Below, piece by piece: positions 24,030 through 26,894 of a stretch of DNA of 26,894 nucleotides. Both the position numbers and the translations under genes were made by a program. Position 1 is the first letter of the stretch; the number at the start of each line of letters is the position of its first letter. The stretch is from contig MNTU01000022.1 in assembly GCA_001917125.1 (NCBI GenBank), forward strand, positions 1-26,894. The letters run 5' to 3'. A model generated the notes under the pieces. That model searched no databases, was not told where the DNA came from, and saw only the letters and a list, made by a program, of their open reading frames with translations. Origin of the DNA: Azospirillum sp. 47_25. Its GTDB lineage: Bacteria; Pseudomonadota; Alphaproteobacteria; RF32; CAG-239.

Positions 24030-24058
24030 TTGATTATATCAGAAAAAATGCTTATACT
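24030..24058 (+). promoter_or_regulatory. Promoter of the GNAT gene
   Basis: TTGATT (24030-24035), a 17-base spacer and TATACT (24053-24058). Transcription would start near 24065, just before the GGGAGG ribosome site. Confidence 0.5.
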
Positions 24059-24087
24059 GAAAACAGGATAACAGCGGGAGGGTTGCC

Positions 24088-24525
24088 ATGAGAAAGATGA
24101 TTGACATAGACTTCGGATCTTCACGTTATGATGAATTGGTCGAACTCCGCTATAAAATTTTGCTTGAACCGCTGGGGCTCAAATTTCTGGACCATCACCG
24201 CGCCAAAGAAGCCAACTATCTCCACATCGGCTGCATTGAATGCCTCGATGACAAACTGGTCGGCGGACTGATTCTTGCACCGGTCAATGACGAAGAAATC
24301 CGCCTGATGCAGGTGGCTGTTGATACTCGTTATCAGGGAGAAGGCATCGGCCGCGATCTGGTCAAATATGCTGAAAAGCGCGCCCGTGAAGCCGGTTACG
24401 GCAAAATTGTCATGCACGCCATGCTTTCCGTCGTCCATTTTTATGAAAAAATGAATTACAAACAGGAAGGCGATATCTTTGAAGAAAACGGTATCACCTT
24501 CGCCAAAATGGTCAAAGAGCTTTAA
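24088..24525 (+). CDS. GNAT-family N-acetyltransferase
   Basis: A 145-residue single-domain acetyltransferase. The acetyl-CoA pyrophosphate loop is RYQGEGIGRDL (81-91), preceded by the LMQVAV strand; HAMLSVVHFYEKMNY (110-124) is the C-terminal motif B. The substrate is unknown; the overall shape is close to ElaA-like and YjcF-like small GNATs. GGGAGG lies seven bases before the ATG, the gene has its own promoter and it is closed by a strong terminator, so it is monocistronic. Confidence 0.88.
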   Translation: MRKMIDIDFGSSRYDELVELRYKILLEPLGLKFLDHHRAKEANYLHIGCIECLDDKLVGGLILAPVNDEEIRLMQVAVDTRYQGEGIGRDLVKYAEKRAREAGYGKIVMHAMLSVVHFYEKMNYKQEGDIFEENGITFAKMVKEL

Positions 24526-24527
24526 TC

Positions 24528-24558
24528 TGAGGCCTCCGCAACGGAGGCCTCATTTTTT
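24528..24558 (+). terminator. Intrinsic terminator after the GNAT gene
   Basis: An 11-bp perfect stem, TGAGGCCTCCG and CGGAGGCCTCA (24528-24538 and 24542-24552), has a three-base loop and is followed by six T, directly after the stop codon. Confidence 0.93.
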
Positions 24559-24581
24559 GTCTATTTACCGTCAATTTTTGA

Positions 24582-24609
24582 TTTACATTTAACAATTATC
24601 TGTTATGAT
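24582..24609 (+). promoter_or_regulatory. Promoter of the helical hypothetical gene
   Basis: TTTACA (24582-24587), a 16-base spacer and TATGAT (24604-24609). A start near 24616 excludes the ATG at 24605 and supports the ATG at 24644. Confidence 0.45.
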
Positions 24610-24643
24610 AAGTCATGCGAATCATTTGAGCGGCAGGATAAAA

Positions 24644-25525
24644 ATGGCTGAAACCGAAAAATCCTTAAGCAAAGAACAAATCTTCAGGCAAGTTAAACAA
24701 CTCTGCATGAAAGCTGACTTTGCGCCTTCCCGCCGGTTAATCTGCCAAGCCGCAGGTCTCACTCCGCCCGACCCCATGAAAATCAGCCGCGCTTTTATCC
24801 GCGGCCAAACCCAAAATAAAATCGTTCACCAAATGCTGGACATTGAGCAGGCCTTCGCCCGGCTCCGCAAAACTTTTTCCGGTGACGAACCGGACGAAAA
24901 CGAGGCTCAGCTCACGGCTCAAAATCTGGAAAACATCCTCCCCCTGATGTCAAACAATCAGGAAAGGCTTTTCGTCAGATACTGGATTGACAACTGCTAC
25001 GGCTACCTGACCGACATCACTCCGGAAAAACGCCTGGAAAACATCAATGAAATAATTAATTTAATCCCTAAAGGGAAAAACGATTCCCTGCTGTATTCCT
25101 ACAGCCTGCTCGTTAAAGACCTGAACATATCCGCAGCCGACAAATACCATACCGTCAAAAAGGCCTATCAAAAAACCAATAAACAAGAGCACCTTTCCCG
25201 GCACTATAAAGAACTGCTGAACAAAACAGGCAAAAACTATTACTATGTATTGTGCAATACGGCCTCAGATGCAAACACCCCTTACAAACAGCGTTGCAGC
25301 GCCGTTTACGATGCGGTCGATGTCCTTAAAGACATAAAGTACAGCATGTCATACAAATGCCGTGCCCGCATAGAACTGCTGAACGCTCTCGAAAAACTTC
25401 AGCAACGTCAGAATGACGCCAAAGGCATGCAGAAAACTTTTCTGCTCCGAAGAAAATATATTAATCATCTCAACAACATCAACCGGCTTTTTCCCAACCC
25501 TGCCGACGAGTATTATTACCGCTGA
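24644..25525 (+). CDS. Hypothetical helical cytoplasmic protein
   Basis: A 293-residue protein of no family I recognise. It has no signal peptide or membrane helix. The sequence is rich in charged residues with regularly spaced Leu and Ile and reads as all-helical, possibly repeat-like in its second half (YKELLNKTGKNYYYVL, ALEKLQQRQNDAKG). An N-terminal stretch, SRRLICQAAGLTPPDPMKISRAF (about 26-48), could be a small helix-turn-helix-like unit, but this is weak. The start at 24644 is supported by AGGA about seven bases upstream. GC content matches the housekeeping neighbours. It converges on the glycosylase-like gene. Confidence 0.7.
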   Translation: MAETEKSLSKEQIFRQVKQLCMKADFAPSRRLICQAAGLTPPDPMKISRAFIRGQTQNKIVHQMLDIEQAFARLRKTFSGDEPDENEAQLTAQNLENILPLMSNNQERLFVRYWIDNCYGYLTDITPEKRLENINEIINLIPKGKNDSLLYSYSLLVKDLNISAADKYHTVKKAYQKTNKQEHLSRHYKELLNKTGKNYYYVLCNTASDANTPYKQRCSAVYDAVDVLKDIKYSMSYKCRARIELLNALEKLQQRQNDAKGMQKTFLLRRKYINHLNNINRLFPNPADEYYYR

Positions 25526-25543
25526 GCATTTAAATTTCGGCGG

Positions 25544-25945
25544 CTAATTCAGCCGAAAAGTCGGATGTGCTTCAACCTTCTCCACCTGTGAAGTCTCGTT
25601 CCACTTTTCCCGGTCACGCAGTTTCAGCTTGTCGCGCAAATGTTTCATCTCAAAAATTAAATCCTGCGGTCGCACCGGAATTTCATAATCTTCAAAATTC
25701 GGATAAATAATTTTTTCATGGCTGAATTTATATCCTCTGCGGGCACCTTCCGCCGCCACAAAAGATAAGTACGAACCAATCGCTTTCAACGGATTCTCCG
25801 CCTGCCGAAACTGCTGCCATATCGGATTGCTCAGCTTAACATCAAGCTCGCCGTTCAAAACCTTTTGAGCCAGCAGGCCCTCACGCCACAATGAGATTAG
25901 CCCCTGTTTGTCCAGATACTTGGGATGAACCGTCCATAAACTCAT
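25544..25945 (-). CDS. Pyrimidine dimer DNA glycosylase-like protein (PF03013-type)
   Basis: A 133-residue protein beginning MSLWTVHPKYLDKQGLISLW, then REGLLAQKVL. The (L)W(S/T)xHPKYLDxxGLxxLWREGLLAQKVLxG pattern is the hallmark of the bacterial family related to phage T4 endonuclease V, which removes UV-induced pyrimidine dimers with a nucleophilic N-terminal amine. Arg21-Glu22 matches the T4 Arg22-Glu23 pair. Residue 2 is Ser, small enough for Met removal, as with Thr2 in T4. The start at 25945 is preferred over one eight codons upstream because AGGAGG lies six bases before it. DNA-repair activity is inferred from the family; many bacterial members are uncharacterised. Confidence 0.75.
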   Translation of the reverse strand: MSLWTVHPKYLDKQGLISLWREGLLAQKVLNGELDVKLSNPIWQQFRQAENPLKAIGSYLSFVAAEGARRGYKFSHEKIIYPNFEDYEIPVRPQDLIFEMKHLRDKLKLRDREKWNETSQVEKVEAHPTFRLN

Positions 25946-25971
25946 AGTCCCCTCCTTTGAATGTTCCATGA

Positions 25972-26000
25972 GTCATATAATCCTGGATTCTGAAATTCAA
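25972..26000 (-). promoter_or_regulatory. Possible promoter of the glycosylase-like gene
   Basis: Minus strand: TTGAAT (26000-25995), a 17-base spacer and TATGAC (25977-25972). Transcription would start near 25965, which fits the ATG at 25945. Confidence 0.35.
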
Positions 26001-26076
26001 CCCCCGCCAAACTTTTTAGAATTGACAAAATTGCCAAATATGATAAAAAACATCATAACTTTTAATTATTTAGATT

Positions 26077-26427
26077 ATGGATATACGAAGAGAAAAGCAG
26101 ATTATTGCTGCGATTGCTAAAGAGTTTCAAAATCAGAACAACACTCTGAAAATCCCCGTTCCCGCGGATGAAGTCGAACAAACCGCCGTTGACCTTGCCG
26201 ACAGCCTTTCCATGAAATTGTTCATCCATTCCGGACGCAACGGAGAAGCAGCCTTCATCGGCCGACGGAAAATATGCCTGAAACTTAAGCAGGAACTGGG
26301 CGGCAGCATCAAACGCCGCGGCGTTTACACCGTATGGAGCGGAATAAACCGGGCTAACCGTGCCCTGGATATTATCAACGCCGTCCTGCAGGAAGAAATT
26401 GACGCCACCCGCAAAAAGAACCAATAA
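26077..26427 (+). CDS. Small hypothetical basic protein
   Basis: A 116-residue soluble protein of no recognised family. The N-terminal half is helical (EKQIIAAIAKEFQNQ). The middle has a strand-like segment with SGRNGEAAFIGRRKICLKLKQ, and the end is a long charged helix (INRANRALDIINAVLQEEIDATRKKNQ). Codon use and GC match the chromosomal genes, and a strong terminator follows the stop codon, which supports a real gene. No ribosome site precedes the ATG at 26077. A TTGACA at 26022-26027 has no well-spaced -10. Confidence 0.6.
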   Translation: MDIRREKQIIAAIAKEFQNQNNTLKIPVPADEVEQTAVDLADSLSMKLFIHSGRNGEAAFIGRRKICLKLKQELGGSIKRRGVYTVWSGINRANRALDIINAVLQEEIDATRKKNQ

Positions 26428-26440
26428 TCCTGCTGCCATA

Positions 26441-26477
26441 CAAACACCGCCTGACAACAGACGGTGTTTGTTTTTTT
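26441..26477 (+). terminator. Intrinsic terminator after the small hypothetical gene
   Basis: CAAACACCG (26441-26449) pairs with CGGTGTTTG (26462-26470), with a further CTG/CAG pair inside, followed by seven T. Confidence 0.9.
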
Positions 26478-26494
26478 GACGGAGAAAGCTTTTC

Positions 26495-26894
26495 TTAAAA
26501 TGGTGCTTCGCAGACAAAAGAACCGGCTCTGGTTAAATCTCCACAAAAGTTATATAATGATGTTTCAGATTGACACCAGCCACTTCCTGAAGATGTGTGA
26601 ACAGCGCATTCGTCAATAGCACTATTTCCTTTTAGTAATTTACAAGCACTACTGGCTGTTGCCAATGTCCAATTTAACCCAGCTACACTTTTTCCATTAC
26701 AAATGGTATTAGCCTCTGTTGCAGAGGCCGTTCCTCCTGTAAAAGCCACAGTTCCATGCTGTCCAGTACTGTCAACTTTTACAATAGTCCCTACCGCAAC
26801 ACCGTCTTTAACATAAGTGTCTCCGACTTTATAGGTAGTTGTAGGTGTTGTGTCTCCGGCAATTTTAGCCAGCGTGTTTACGCAACGAAGTACG
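26495..26894 (-). CDS. C-terminal part of a cysteine-containing surface-protein-like product (cut by window end)
   Basis: The frame is open from the window edge for 132 codons to a TAA at 26497-26495, so the start is missing. The visible part begins VLRCVNTLAKIAG, continues through a Thr-rich linker, YKVGDTYVKDGVAVGTIVKV and DSTGQHGTVAF, and ends with several Cys (NTICNGK, SACKLL, DECAVH, GWCQSE, NFCGDL, FVCEAPF). The GVAVGTIVKVDSTGQHG block resembles repeats found in bacterial secreted or surface proteins of the DUF1566 type. The many cysteines and small polar residues suggest a secreted, disulfide-bonded fold. A shorter GTG start inside is unnecessary because the frame runs through. Family and location are inference. 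Confidence 0.65.
   Translation of the reverse strand, partial: VLRCVNTLAKIAGDTTPTTTYKVGDTYVKDGVAVGTIVKVDSTGQHGTVAFTGGTASATEANTICNGKSVAGLNWTLATASSACKLLKGNSAIDECAVHTSSGSGWCQSETSLYNFCGDLTRAGSFVCEAPF

Noticed and set aside
24605..24643. Earlier ATG for the helical hypothetical protein
   Set aside because: It lies inside the predicted -10 box (24604-24609); the ATG at 24644 has AGGA in the right place.
25946..25969. Earlier ATG for the glycosylase-like protein
   Set aside because: The extra eight codons contain the AGGAGG ribosome site of the later start, and the family begins at M(S/R)LW.
26022..26044. TTGACA followed by TATGAT as a promoter for the small gene at 26077
   Set aside because: The spacer is only 11 bases.

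Overview
The window looks like chromosome of a Gram-negative bacterium. TolB, a large AsmA-like protein, an EptA/CptA-type envelope phosphotransferase, an AmiD/AmpD-type amidase and a DjlA-like co-chaperone all point to an outer membrane. An alphaproteobacterium of host-associated type fits the gene set, the moderate GC content and the palindromic in-frame repeats, but that placement is inference. No rRNA, tRNA, CRISPR array or transposase gene was seen.

Left end (1-5462, minus strand): the first 14 codons of a gene leaving the window, with a consensus promoter; a GalU-like sugar nucleotidyltransferase with its own promoter and terminator; and a 1414-residue AsmA-like protein with a long coiled-coil tail.

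Nucleoside catabolism (5577-12583, plus strand): cdd, a trimeric-type purine nucleoside phosphorylase, deoC and deoA form a tight operon ending in a strong terminator. A phosphoethanolamine-transferase-like gene interrupts the set. deoB and a pgeF/yfiH (LACC1-family) gene follow from a promoter overlapping the previous stop codon. Together they deaminate cytidine, split nucleosides, isomerise (deoxy)ribose-1-phosphate and cleave deoxyribose-5-phosphate to central metabolites.

Envelope and quality-control cluster (12648-16055, plus strand): a DjlA-like protein with a triplicated glycine-rich membrane motif, a cobalamin-binding-domain radical SAM protein and a cytoplasmic-looking amidase. The radical SAM start codon lies inside a palindromic element, framed by a 16-bp direct repeat, that appears to have inserted in frame into the original gene start. 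A second copy of the element lies after the lepA stop codon (22026-22149). Both copies can encode the motif AYIxVHE and stop at the same TAG.

AT-rich island (about 16110-19300): a minus-strand protein with a probable toxin-44-like domain, LysM-like segment and peptidoglycan-binding-like repeats. It has a near-perfect promoter but two terminator-like hairpins in its leader. Divergent to it are two tandem paralogous four-helix membrane proteins, each apparently with a leaderless promoter. A toxin plus duplicated immunity arrangement is a hypothesis.

Right part (19304-26894): ruvX, a stand-alone tolB with terminator, a HAD phosphatase, lepA, a GNAT acetyltransferase, an unrecognised helical protein, a pyrimidine-dimer glycosylase-like protein, a small unrecognised protein, and the C-terminal part of a cysteine-containing, surface-protein-like product cut by the window edge.
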